This document shows positions 50,673 through 64,000 of a stretch of DNA of 64,000 bases, one piece after another; positions within the stretch are counted from its first letter, which is position 1; every line of letters begins with the position of its first letter. Position numbers and translations under genes: made by a program. Source of the stretch: Cardiocondyla obscurior (Eukaryota > Arthropoda > Insecta > Hymenoptera > Formicidae); the NCBI RefSeq assembly GCF_019399895.1, contig NC_091865.1, positions 8,375,001 through 8,439,000 on the forward strand, given 5' to 3'. Under the pieces are notes generated by a model, which did no database searches, had not been told where the DNA came from, and saw nothing but the letters and a program-made list of their open reading frames with translations.

Positions 50673-53600
50673 AGATGATCATGTGAGCGCAAATAGGACG
50701 ATCGATACAGAACGCATCTCAGTAAATCAATCTGAAATGATCTCCGTTTGACACCCGCTCGACTCGCGCGGTGTGGGCGCTAGTCAGCCGTCGTTCTCGG
50801 CTACGTATATCTGCGATTCATCGAGATGTACCTATTTGATGCGGATCGGCACGATCTCTCTCGTCAAGGAAAGAGGCGCCCATCCTCTTATGTGCCGCTC
50901 ATAAAATTACGAAATTAAATCTCACAGCGCGGAGCGAGAAATTAACGGTCCCGTTTCGCGGACGCGACAAAAACGATCACGTCGAATGAAGTGTCGATTA
51001 ACCGTATCGCAGTGGTTCTCATGTGGGTTTCGTTCTCGATTAAATGGTATCGGTAGGCCTCTTTCACATCCGAGAAAAATGAAATATTCTGTTTTAATCA
51101 TTATCGCAAATAATTTTCCCCCGTGCAATGCGTTTTTTGGCAATTTATTATTATTTTTTTTTTTTATTTTTAAAGTGTAACAAATTTCTAAATTTTCGAT
51201 AAAAATAACCCGAAAGTATTGCGGAGAAAAATTTTGATTCTTAAAAGCCAACTAGCAGATGCGAGAGATCGCCGGTACTGGAAAATAGCTCGACAGACAG
51301 AACGGAAAGGTAAATGATCCAGGTAGGAAAGAGAAGGGGGGAAGACGCGTTACGATGGATGGACGGACGGTATTATATGGTGACTATGGCCGTGGTGAAG
51401 GCGAGTTTTTATCGCGGCCACCATCTGGCCGACCGATCGTCATTACCGCCCTAAGTGATCCTCGCATGACCGACCGGACTTTGCACCACGTCACCGCAGC
51501 TCGTTACGAACAGCCTCGATTTTTCGCGGGTATCACTATTACGTTTCCGTAGACATTCTTAACGCGAAGAAAAATCCGTGTGTACCGTTTTTTTTCTCCA
51601 AAACTAAAATTATAAAAAATAAAATTAATCTATAAATACAATTTTTAAATTTGCTTGCGTTTAGACAACATGTGATATTAATTCTCGACATTTCAAACAC
51701 GAGTTTTCTCAAATTTATAGTTCTATTTATCATGAAACATGCTGATAAATGTTGTAATATGAGCTCGGAGCTGTGTCGGGTGGGATTGCTTAAAAACGAG
51801 TTAATAAGAAAATAATGCGCGTGCAGGAAAAAAGATGTACAACATAATGGATAATTAATGACGAGCTCGAATAAAGTTGATCGAACGAACAAGTTGCTAT
51901 TTCGTACTTAAATATTGGTCAAGTAAGCGATACACCTTTCAAACGTGGAAAAAAATTAATCCGCGAAAATCAAAATAATTTCTTTTTACATTAAATTAAT
52001 ACGTGAAATTAAATGTAGAATAAATTAATTAAACAATTAAATGCGTATAACATTGTTTCGCAATAAAATTTTTTATCTCTATGAAGATTCGAACGCACAT
52101 CTCAAGTCTTACTTTTCCTCATTAATTCTTTCGCATATTTTTTTCACATATAAAACGTGTAATAGAAACTGATTTATGTTACCGTGTCATCCGTTTTTCC
52201 ACTAAGCTCACAGATAGCCAGTCGCATACCTCGTTTTCGCGAACTTTTCGTTTTATGGCTTTATCGGTGGCAACGGATTAACCGATCCCTCCACTCGGGC
52301 GTGAGTTTCTCCACGAGGAAACACGGTTTGATTGCCGCTATAAAGATGTTTCGCGGCGATTTCCTTTCGCGCTTCGCCGAGATCGATGTGGACGAGCGAG
52401 ATAGGGGGAAAAAAAATTGTAGATAAAAATAAAAGGAAAAAAAAAATTATAAAACAGTTGCGACTGCCCGTCAAGAATCTGTTTAACCTGCTAGACACCG
52501 CGTGGAATTTCAAGTCTACGACTTAACAATGTTAGAAGAAAAACTGTTGGTTCGGCGAATGGCAGTTTCAAAGCGTCCTGCTGCGACACTGTCATTCTCA
52601 ATTCCGTAGGATTAATTGTTCAGACAGTTATCTAGACTTAGCAAACTTGCGGGTTCAAGCTCAAAGTGCTACTAACGCTCGTGTACATTTTATACGTATA
52701 ATTCGCTTTTATAATCGATAGTATAATAAATATTAAAAAATAAAAGTAGGATGCAACTGAATTTCGAGCAAGCATTGGTGTTATTTTTATCAATATTTTT
52801 TAATTAAAAAAAAATAATTTACATTATGTATAACAGTTAATTTTTTTTTTTAAGAATTAGCATATTGTTCGTTAATTGATGCACTTTAGTGAGCGATTCA
52901 ACGTTAACAATTTCGTTTGAGATTAAACAGCACGATCTTTTACCCCATATTTTGAATACCGTTGACTTTCTTTAAATCCGTGACAGCTAGGTAATTATCA
53001 CAAATGAATTTTTTATCGGAGCCGGAATACGTAAGATGTAAGCCGAAAAAAAGAGCAAAAAAAAAAAAGAAGGAAAAAAAATCTCGCCTGCGGATGCAAT
53101 TAAGAAAATGCATCTCCCGATCGCGATTTTACAACCCGCCGATTTAATTAACGCTTATTAACTTGTTTTAATCGCCCGCTTTCCCCTTCCTTATTGACGA
53201 CTTTCTCGTTATCTTGATTCGAGGGGGGGAAAAAAAATCAAGCGTCGTTAATAACAATGACACATTTTTAATTACGTTCAACCCACGTTGTCGGCGAAAA
53301 TCACCGGACCTGACCACATTCTCGAGCTGTCCGAAACGATCGTGCGTCGCTTGTTCATTTATCAGAAATAATTACGAGAACTGACGAATGCGCCCCTGAT
53401 GGGGTGCGATAAACACGCTTTTTTTTCTCCGCGCTTCTTGCCATCGCTCGTGATACACTTTTGCTAAAATTAGCCGATCGATTAACGATCTGAATTCACC
53501 GACTTTCATCTCGCCCGCGACTCGTTAATGCCAATAATTTATTACGAAGTAAAACGCACCACTTTCATCTCCAGCGCGATCGCCGGGAATTCCAACGGAA

Positions 53601-56600
53601 CTTGCAACGTATACACGAGCACTTGTTACAAAGTCTAATGCCACGCAGCTTTAGCACGTGGAGTTATTAACTTTCGCAAAATCATCAACTAATCGAGTTC
53701 AACGTATTAATTCGCGAGTAGGTAGTATTATGCTAAAGATTTTTCATCGCAACAAAAATTTTATTAAGCCATATTTATTTTACGATCTTACTTGTAACAC
53801 TTTTTTCTTTTTTTTTAATCCTATGCAAATCCCAATTGTGCATTAATCGTCGAAAGAATTGTTTCTTTTAACTTAACGTTCGTTCCACTTTCCTGCGAAT
53901 GTGGCTTTCTAAAGTTTGGTCTCTCTCGTAAATTCTAGCTATAATCTCGCTATGATGTAAGTATTTAAATACTTGTCGGGCGAAGAATATTAGGCAATTT
54001 ATAACTTTTTGCACATTAGGAATATATTTGATTCAACGTATCCGGACAGATTACGCGATTCCGATAACTTCGGTAATCAAACTTCAAGTATTTCATCAAA
54101 TTTTTCACAGTATCCGCTTTTATATCCCGAGCAGGGGCAAATATAATGACGTTAAATTATCGTCATATACAATCGTAGTCGATAACTTTGTCATTATTTT
54201 AACACGTCAAGGGCTTATCATTACCACGAACCACGGCTTATTATCTTTGATTCGATAAAGCGAGATAATTATCGCTTTAATAATGCTTTATCATTTATAT
54301 GGAAGGAAATTACAGCAACACGGTCAATGTATAGTATTTGTATGTAGCAAAATTACTGTGACACTTTTTGCGCGCCAATATAATTCTTATGAAATGATTT
54401 ATACGTAAGAAAACTATTACAACGTTATTCAAGTGTAATAAAATTACAGTTGTAGTGCTTTCCGATCGTCGAGGTACAAAAATATTTTCCGAACGGTACT
54501 CTTGTGTGCTAAAACGCAATTATTATTACCGATATAGTTACTCTCGCGATAAGATACATTATAGAAACATTATCACAAGTGTGAGCTCGTTCACTCCACA
54601 ACGATATCGTGGCTCCTAGTTTCGCTGTTTGATTTTATTTTATTCTATATCCCGTTTGCTTTAACCCGAGCACTCGAAGAATTGACTTTCCGGGAAAGAA
54701 GAGCTTGTGCGCGCAAGAACTCGTTACGAGAGGAACTTGGCGAAGTCGCAATAACGCCGTTAAAGCCACGATTTTGCGCGGTTTTGCTAACAGCACCCGC
54801 TATCTCCGGTGCGCAATCGAGGTTGATAATTATCGGTTTGATATGGTCTGTCGCACAAACACGGGATCGAATAACTTATGCGGTAGTCATGGCTATTACG
54901 TCGGTACGCTTGATTTTACGCGGTGATACTTTCATCCGCGTAAAAGATGATGACTAATACTTACCGTTTGATTACCGACTCAATTAACGACCGATTTGTT
55001 TTCTGCAAATCGAGTTAAAGATAATCTGCCTGATTTTCACCGCTTTCATAATATCGTTTTATTTCGCGTGGCATGATTTATATACCCGTAACATATTTAT
55101 AAATGTATAACATGATAATTTATCATGGCGATATAGTGCTATCTGTTCGTGAATTATAGAAAAAATATGTCATATTAATTTTAATCTTTTTTTTCTTTTT
55201 TTATTAAAAATACGGTATTACAAAAAAAAAAAAGAAAAAACATATTTAAGCTTTTAGAAAAATTTTATAATTTATAAATGTACACATCTTTTTGGAAGAT
55301 TACGTTACGACAATCGTATTGCCATGCACTAATCGGAAGTCTAAAGATACAATCCCGAGAAAAGAGAATCAGAGCACATCGGTACGAGAGAAAGAGAGAG
55401 ACCCTTCTTATGTCACACTCTTTAATAAAGAACTTCCAAGAATTTCGAAAGAAAAAAAGACCTAATGGCGTCATGTTCATAAGGACGCAGGTAAAGCACG
55501 CAGGGGGATAGAAGGGAAAAAGAGTAAAGACTGGACAGGTGCCACACGCTGAGGCGCCCACCGTCGGCCGGTTAATGCGATCTCGCAGGCGGTTTCGTCG
55601 TCTTTCCGCGCCATGAGCTTTTGCGATAATTGTCGCATAAAGTCGACACATTATTGCGTTACTGCCTTCTGCGGAGGCCTCGCGAGATATTATGGCCATT
55701 TCGCTTGCCCACGTAATAGCGGCCCCACGCGACGCCACACCGCCGACATCGTTCTCCGGAAGGGACTCCTCCTTCGAAACCATCGTTTCAGAATTAATGA
55801 AAATAAGCGCTTGGAAGAAGTAGAGAAGTCGCGAAAAACCACAATCGGGCAAATTTCTAAAACGATAAATCTTTTTTTTTATTTTATTTTTTTTCCCAAT
55901 ATACGTCGACGTTTTATTGTACTGTCGATGTTCGAGCTTTTTCCTAAGAGCCTCTCCCCGGAATTCCTAGATAATTTCTCATTTCTGTCAGCGTCTACTT
56001 TCCGACAATGCAAAAAGACGTGGGACGATGATGGAGAAACGTTAGTAATACGTTTGCGACGCAAATGCTTGGAGAGTTTTCACGGCATTCTCGAGATCTC
56101 TTACAAGACTGTTCCCGAGTGAACGAAATTGCAAATGAGCTCTACTCACTTCGTCGAGATCCCGCCAAGACAAACAAAAGCCGTTAAACCCTCGATATCT
56201 TCGTGTTTTAGTAGTCACCGCCTCCGCGTTGTACCAACGCGCGAATTTGAAATCAATTATATATCGTAACATTTCAATAAAGCACTGCACTGCACTGTAT
56301 CGCGCTAGGAATAGCCGACTTGAAATTTTTACATAAATTCCACTGCAAATATCGACTTCTCGTTGAAAATTTTTATGAACATCTTCTACGTTCTTAATCA
56401 TTCATGTAAAATGTAATAATTGCAAAATTTTTCACTAAAGAAATATTTTCATATGATTTACTTCCATTTGATGGCTAGGGTTTATTTCGTTCGGCGCGAG
56501 ACACAATATACATATAGACCGAGCGTCAGCTTTGAAATTGCGTGCGCGCTTTTGCGCGTTGGCGGACACCGTTTTCTAAATCACTTGCTGTCACTGTCTG

Positions 56601-59600
56601 CAACGACGGCTTTCTCTCTTTTTCTCGGGGCCGTCATCCCGCTTCGCATCCTTGTCGCTCACATACATGGAGAATCGCGACAATGTCCCAAATGACGTTC
56701 TATTTTTGCGAGGAGACGTCGATCTCCCAGCCGGTCGTAAAACTGTAGTCGCAGGTGCATTAAACCTAGAATAGGCTCCCTGTAACTTTGACTTCGTTGC
56801 GCTACAATAAATGTCTCGCCCTAACTATGAACAGCTTTCGAGCTTACGAAGAACTTCTCTCGCGCCGATATTTTCTGATAAATAAAGTAAATGAGAACTA
56901 TGCGCACGTCTATATAAATCGAATGCCGTTATTTAAATTATATACTTGTTAACATAAATAATTCGTAACAACTTGACGCACTTGATGCGCCTCGGTCTGC
57001 TTCATATATTTTATTAGCTATAGCAGTACAACCGTTCTATTTGTTGATCAACGGTGACGAAAATAATCGATAAATGTATTTTGTCGCGTCATTTACCGCA
57101 TATCTATATTTTCCGTTTTGTACTTCGCACTTCAACGCCACGAGAAAAGATAAGAGAACTCATCACGCAGCAAAAACTTATCTAACACGTGGGGAATCAA
57201 CAATCTCTCCTTTTCTAATTGAATTAAATTTAGATGGACACTTTATTCGTATGCGTGGAAAAAAAAATTAATAACGTATAATTAATAAGTAATTTAATAG
57301 ATAATATAAATTTATTAAGAATGCTATCTTAAATTGAGAAATTTTTAATAATTTGACACAATAGCTTGCAGTATGCGATACGTGTTAATTTCTCTGCATT
57401 CTTTCCGTAACATAATTTCGAAAGCACGGTATAGCAATCGACTTCCGCATTGGTTAGCCGCTTCCCCTCCGAGATTAGAGTTTAATACCACGCAAGAAAG
57501 CGCGATCTTATCAAGGAAGTACGCGGTCTGTAGAAGAGGGCTACTCGGCCGTTTTTCTCGTGACTAAAATGATAAATGAAAAATGATAAATCTTCATGGG
57601 ACACGGACGGAGGAAACAAACCAAAAAGTCCGTATTTACTGCTCTTAGTATGTTGTTTAAAAAATTTATTTGAGTCTTCCTAATACTAGATACACACTTT
57701 TATCATATTTCTATTAAGCAATAAATCCTCATATTGAACTCATATTGAACATATGAGTTTTTAATTAACAATAAGTCTCGCGGAAAATTTTTTAATAGTA
57801 TTTAGTGTAATGCGAATAAAAGTAATTTAGTTCACAATAATAAATTGATGTTATTTATACGCGCGCATAAACTAATGGTGAAAGAAAATTAATTATATAT
57901 TTGCTTAATTCGATAGAAACGCTCCGCTTTAAAAAAAGCCCCCAATCTATTTAATCGACCGTGACGAAGTTGACTGAGCATAATTACTTAAAATTCTTGA
58001 AAATTTATCACCAGCAAAGCAAACAGAGAATTTTTAAGTAGCATTTTCATCGCTTGGAAAATTTAATTTCAATAATAATTCAAGTGAATAATCCAGTTTC
58101 AATGACATTTTTTTTCCATTTGTTTGTGCAATTTCGAAGTGAGGCATTTTCTCTTTTTTCTCTCTTTTTTTTTTTATAACAACTAGATAGCTGAAATAGT
58201 AATTACAATCAATTAATCTCCGTCAGTCCAACGTTAATCCATTTCTAAATGCAAAATCTATTCAGAATGTCACGTATAAATCACTATCGATAAAGTCATC
58301 CTTTTAAGGCAAATATTGAAAAAGGGAGGTATACGATTCGGCAGGACAGATGGGCCAATTAAAATTAATCACTACAGCGCGAAGTGTCTGAATTTGCGAC
58401 CAGTATCAAACCAGTAGTTATTTTTTCGAAGAAAACACCTGGCGCTTCATACTCGCAGTTAATTCTTGTAGACGGCTAACCGGGCATAAACTGAAATAAT
58501 AATAGCATATGGCGACAAGGTTGTAAAAAAAGTGATAATAGTTTGCCTGATGAAGTGAAATGGTATGACACTTGCAAGATGCACAGGGTATTTTAATTTA
58601 ATTTCTACTATTCAAAATAACTGATAATATTTCCGCTAACTTTTTATTAAAAGAATATTAAATTGCATTAAGCGGTATATTTATTAAAAATAAATAAATA
58701 AAACTTGAAAATACTTGCAGATTCACTTTGTTAATGAATACAACCGTGAAAAATTAGTAATACTTCTATATAAAAGCAAAACTCATTAAACTAAAAAAAA
58801 AAAAAAAAAAAAAAAAAATTAAAACCACCGTGAGATATATATTTATGATATTAAAAAATAAGTATTTCACAGATACACACAAGTTTTAAGTCATATTTAA
58901 AGAAATTTCTTACATTATGTCTAATCTTCCTTCAATCGATAGTTGACTAATTCAACGATTTATTTGGACATCTGGATATTTGACTAGTCGAATATTTAAA
59001 GAGCAAGATTTTCGGGACGCTAGTACATTTGAGAGCCTAAATATTTTTTGGGTGTTTGCATACTCGAGTCAATATTGAATGTTTCCTTAGTGATCGGGTT
59101 CTAAATTATGCGCTCCGAATCGCGCGCACGTGTCAACGTATTTCAATCTCATAAGTTAGCCTATAATTTGAAATCTAGCGGCTTCAACAATAGAAAACTT
59201 AGCAAATTCAATATGTCGTTGATTGTCATTATAATTTGTATCATTAATGCGTGCCAGTACAAATATTACCAACTTGTAATGTCGATGAAAAGACAGTAGA
59301 TTAGTGGTTCAAAAGAGAAGCGAAAGGGAGGAAAAAAAAAGAACTTGGAGAACAAGGAACAAGTAGCAACATGGAGAATTTATTGCCGTGCGGTCCGAAA
59401 GAGGGACGAGAGTAGGCAGGAACGTTTAGAGGCAGCTAACAAATAAGAAGTTCGAGGCGAGAGGAGGAACGAAATGCTTACAAATGAGAGGTAGAAGAGA
59501 AGAAGCTAAAAAGCCGACCGCGTGTAACAGGTGTAATACGGATGAACTTTGAACGCGACAAAGTTGTACACGTGAATCGCGCGTGACTGTTCAACGTTGA

Positions 59601-62600
59601 CATTTAATGACATAATTCCTTTTGTTTAATCGACATACACGAGAGAATTAATTTTAGGACATTCTTGTCGGTGATTATTTTAAACGACGATTATATTAAA
59701 GGATTAATTTTGTTTTCTCGCATTATTAGAAATTGAGATTTGAAAAGCGTTATAAAGTTCGTAGAAATATATGTTTTTTCTATTTCGCGAAATATCACTT
59801 TTCACGATATATTAAATAAGAAACGTCGATTCTTTGGGAACCACTGACCGAGAGCCTCGGGACGTCAAACGCGCAAGACTGCCGTAAGAGGAAGAGGATG
59901 GCGATCCGATCTTCGATAAGAGTTGCTTCTGTATGTATACGAGCGGTGAATACAAGAGCGCGGGTAGAGAGCAAAGGAACCTTATGCACCTCATCTTCGT
60001 TACTCGAGGCGCGTGGTCAGATATCGATATCTCACGATGCGTTTTCTCTTGCACGGATACACATCGATCGGCGTCTTACAACGGAGCCGGGACTAGAGAT
60101 AATCGACGCCTGATTGATTAATTAAAGCACTACGATTCCCTTTAGTCTCGCATCAAAAGGCACATTTTTTTTCGAAAGAGTTATTTTAATTTTAATTAAA
60201 ACGAAAATTAACGTTCTCTAATTTAGTGTCTTAAAATAGCGATAAGTATCACAAATAATTAAACACAAACCGGTTTATTGATTTCTAAGTGCTTTAAAAA
60301 ATCGATATATTATTGCCGACTCGTTAAAAAAAAAGACAAAAAGAGTTACTTGTAATCAGTCTCAGCTGTTCTTTTCGCTCGATTATTTCCTAAACAATTT
60401 TTTCTTTGATACTTTCGTATCCGGAAAAGCGAGATGAAGTAGAAGGTGAATGACCCCGCGAGAGTCAGGCGAGAGAAGCTCGATTCAACTTGTTAACTCC
60501 GGTAGCAGAGTAGCACTTCGGCAACTTTGCGATCTCGCGCGGCAGGTACATACACCTACTTAACGACCCGAGCCCAACCCAGCTACCTGTTCGACCATAG
60601 AGAATGATCGTTTTCCTAGCGCCGGCGATCTTTCATCGGTAGCTACGGTTGCGGAAACGGGTAAACCGCAAGACGAAAAGAGAAAGACGAAGAAGAGGGA
60701 TGACGACTAGGCGAGGGAAAACGAGAACGCCGAGAATCGGCCCGGAGATTAACGCTTCGAGCGCGAGAGTTGAGTGTTATCGTGCTAAATGACTGAAATC
60801 AGTGCGCTCACGCAGTGTAGTCGATACATTAGGTCTTTATTGCGTCGAAATTACCTTCGAGCAAATAATTTAAATAAATATATCGTACCTCATCGCGTCA
60901 AAGGTTTACTAATCGCGCACCACTTTTCCATAAATAATAAAACCATAAATAAGAAAAGAGTAATGCTTGCACGTAACAACATACGTCTTTTATTTTGTAA
61001 GAAACGATTGGAGAGAGTTAGTTGAGACAATAGGTCTATTTTCTCATATACGCAACGAGTAAAATTTTATTATTTAAGCTAGGTTTTACTTGGAAAAATG
61101 TATATATATCTTTGACATATACATCTTAGTCGAATATTTTTGCATTCTACACAAAACGTTGCGTGAAGATATAAGCACCTATAACAATGCCAAAATATAA
61201 TTTATTATATATTTATATAAGCAATTTATCGTCGTAATACTCTTCGGAAGGTGATCTTCGCGTCCATATTTTACAACCAGAGAAACCAGTTATGTACATT
61301 TATGGAGATATTATGTAAGAATTACTAGCATATATTATCTTGTATAAAAAGTCTTATGAATTATGAAACGCGTTAAAATATGACGCGTTAGTGCGCGCAT
61401 ATGAAAGAAGATTTGTTATCGACGGATAAAACGGATTTTATAATACGATATCAATATTGTATATATACGCGGATTTGGTATTTTATTTTGACATATCGAA
61501 GTTTTAATATTCGGTTACCGATTTTAATATTTTAAACATTTTAATACATCTTTGTGTTTTCAAAACGCTATAAGGAAGCATTAAAGGATTAATATATCCT
61601 AACTTCTTTGGGTATATTGAAACAACGGCGTTGACATAATAACGTTATATTGTACGTCCGGTTTTTTTTTTCCTCTCTTTCCAATCAAATGTGTCGATGC
61701 AAGAGGGTCGGATGTTTGGGATCACTTTGAAAAGTCTGACAAGTATCACGTTTATCATTCAGCGCGCGCGGATGTAGTGGTGGCTCGTGCACGAGAGAAA
61801 ACGGCGTAGCCTCTGAAACGCGAGATGCGCGGCCTTGAACTCGTATCCCAGGGTCGATCGATAGGCGCCACGCGCATCTCCTGACCTATATAAACATCGG
61901 GAATTCCGGGAGAGGAAACGCGAGCGGGGGCGAGCGCGAAGCACCTTGCGAACTTTCTCCATGCAAACAGCAAACAAAGTATGAAAATGTCTGGGGATCT
62001 TTGCACTCTGATACGGCGTTATCGTCGAAATTCGTTCTAAACAGCATAGAGAAACAAATTTTAGCACTGTAAGACGCTACGATAAACCACAACGTTTACG
62101 CAAATCCGCCTTCAAACATATTACGCAAGTGTTTTAAATTAAAAGCCGGGTTATCGCGCGTTTGCGCTGCAAACATGTCGTCACGTGAAAACCTTGTTAA
62201 CAAAAGGATGGAAGATGTTGGACGACCGGTCGAGTCGATCGGTCATTCTATTTATAGGTACCAAATTACCCGGGCAATCTGTTATTTACGAGCGCTCGCG
62301 CACGACGGATCTCCCGACGCTGCATCGGCAAATTTCGAAAACGTGATTCACAGGTAAATAAAACGCGCGCTCGCGGGTTTGAACTGGCGATCGATTAAAA
62401 TGCAAATTCAGCATCGTCCAATTAACAGTAAACAAGCAGCCTGTCACGCGTGGACGTCGATTTTTGTTAGCCGGCGCGCGGCGTGCGCGCGAGTCGCGAC
62501 AAAGCGCGCGATCTTCGCGCCGATAGGCAATTAACGATCCGCGATGGGCGAGGGAAAAGGTGGAAAAATTCGTCGCCGGAAATGGCCGAGTCGCTACATC

Positions 62601-64000
62601 ACGTCCGTCGCGTATCGCTCGCTATCGGAATCGCCGATACGATCTGCTTATATTAATGTTGACGAATCGCGGCGGCAGGCAATCGCGACAGTCGGCGATA
62701 CGAAAAACACGCGTGGGCGTTAATTATTCCGTTAAATCCGCCTCGTCCGTGATCGTTAGTGGGAGTGCTAGACATCGCGATGCCAGCACATAAAACGTTG
62801 ACAGATATGACTCGGCTGCTGCGCCTGTCCCAGGCACGTTGCAAGTGTATTACGCCCAACGGTAGATAAACGGCTGCATACGTTTATCAGTTTGGTCTTA
62901 ATAATATAGAATGGTCGGATTTTCATTGTACTCTTTTTTGTTTATCAATTTTTATCGCGAACAAAAAAAAAAAGAGAAATTAATAATCTACATTCTCGAT
63001 AATTAATGTAATATTTAATTAAACTGCGATAAGTAAAATTATGCCGTCAGGAATAAATAGTAATAGCAAAAAATTATCAACTTAAAATTTATTGCATTTG
63101 TTATGAAAACGATACAGTTTTAAATCCGGCGAAATCACACGAATGTGACAGTCATTATTGATGCTCGCAGACATATATAACGAGATAAATAAGAGTTCCG
63201 TGTCCGTGCACTTTAATTATTGAATAATCTCCGAGATAACAGCTTTAAGATCGTAAGGGGGAATATTTGTACTTAGCACCTTTCGCCCTCGGAACGCAGA
63301 TTGTCGCGTATCATTTTATTAAGTCTAAAGCTTCACGATTCGATTGATCCATTAGCAAAAATATTGTGCCAGTCGCAACAACATTTGCCAATAATACATT
63401 TGAGCCAGATATTGTTTGTCGCAGCAAACGACGCAATTCGTTAATACAGATATACGTATACATATATATATATTTCATGATTCATGGTAATATTTGTACC
63501 GCTTACCAATTTTATATCACGAATACGTTGTACCATTATTTTCACCGACGCGACATTTTCGCTCCAATTCGAACGCAGCTTTCGCTGCGGCGTGTCCGTT
63601 TTTCGAATTTTCGTATCTCAATTTTGCGAGTTACGGTAAATGTAAATATCGGACAATAACAAATTAAAATGCGAAACGTTTTAAATACCGAATTTGAAAA
63701 CGTTTGTTTGAAATAATTTAGAATTAATTGCAATTTACGCCTTAGCGGTATCAGCCGCCGGTATCGATCGATCTTAGACTCGTTCCTCGCGTAAAATTAT
63801 CTGACGTAGATCTGTAATCGCGATAGGCCGCGTTGATACTTTCCGACACGAGCGAACGTTCTATCGAGTCTTCAGCCGCAGTGGACCGGTCCATAGGCGC
63901 GACGCAGCTTCTGCCGAGTGCACGAGCAAAGAGCGATATTGATTTTCAGCGGGTGCGGAGGACGAAGCGGCGAGACGACATACCACACATAGCGCACCCG
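50673..64000. other. Non-coding DNA, possible distal klu regulatory domain
   Basis: No gene recognised. GC- and CpG-rich islets at 51.3-51.5, 53.1-53.6, 55.5-55.8, 60.4-60.8, 61.7-62.0 and 62.1-62.8 kb stand out from AT-rich surroundings. Minus-strand donor-like sites at 54956 (CG|GTAAGT) and 56145 (GAA|GTGAGT) are possible ends of upstream klu exons. Confidence 0.55.
58793..58818 (+). repeat. Poly-A run of 26
   Basis: Longest uninterrupted homopolymer in the window. It could be the relic tail of a retroposed sequence, but I saw no flanking direct repeats or retroelement body. Confidence 0.9.

Noticed and set aside
55265..55852. Minus-strand 195-codon frame and the overlapping plus-strand 169-codon frame (55613-56122)
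   Set aside because: Overlap on opposite strands with random-looking composition. No domain or conserved motif seen.
1..64000. tRNA, rRNA, snRNA and CRISPR arrays
   Set aside because: No B-box (GGTTCGANNCC-type) with matching A-box, no rRNA segments, and no regularly spaced repeats were found by reading both strands. tRNAscan or Rfam could overturn this.

Overview
The window looks like nuclear DNA of an insect, most probably a hymenopteran and perhaps an ant. The basis is one clear insect-type transcription-factor exon (a klumpfuss-like four-zinc-finger protein), long AT-rich non-coding stretches full of homopolymer runs and microsatellites, and abundant CpG dinucleotides (tcgcg, cgcgcg strings) that do not look depleted by methylation. 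There is no bacterial gene packing, no operon, no CRISPR array and no rRNA or tRNA that I could recognise. The species assignment is inference.

Layout. 1-13 kb: non-coding, with a TATA-like site near 2.7 kb and an 18-bp palindrome around an E-box at 7.5 kb. 12.2-15.0 kb: the most structured part. A near-perfect inverted repeat of about 1.05 kb (13022-14076) has almost no loop. It is flanked at similar distances on both sides by outward-facing exon-like segments with splice-site motifs. A third exon-like pair lies at 20.5-21.0 kb on the plus strand. 21-34 kb: AT-rich, with a possible hAT-type miniature element at 28.2 kb and a long CT tract ending in a CAG|GT junction at 31.4 kb. 34041-35651 (minus): the terminal coding exon of a klumpfuss (klu) orthologue, the only confident gene. 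35.7-64 kb: lies upstream of that exon on the minus strand, so at least part should be klu intron and 5' regulatory DNA. It holds a TA-flanked MITE at 50.5 kb, simple repeats and several GC-rich islets that could be enhancers.

How it fits together: the window is best read as one developmental regulator sitting in a large non-coding domain, as is usual for such genes. The klu exon starts at a splice acceptor, not at an ATG, so the 5' part of the gene is elsewhere upstream. I could not identify its partner exon with confidence. The inverted repeat and the exon-like segments beside it are the main unexplained structure.
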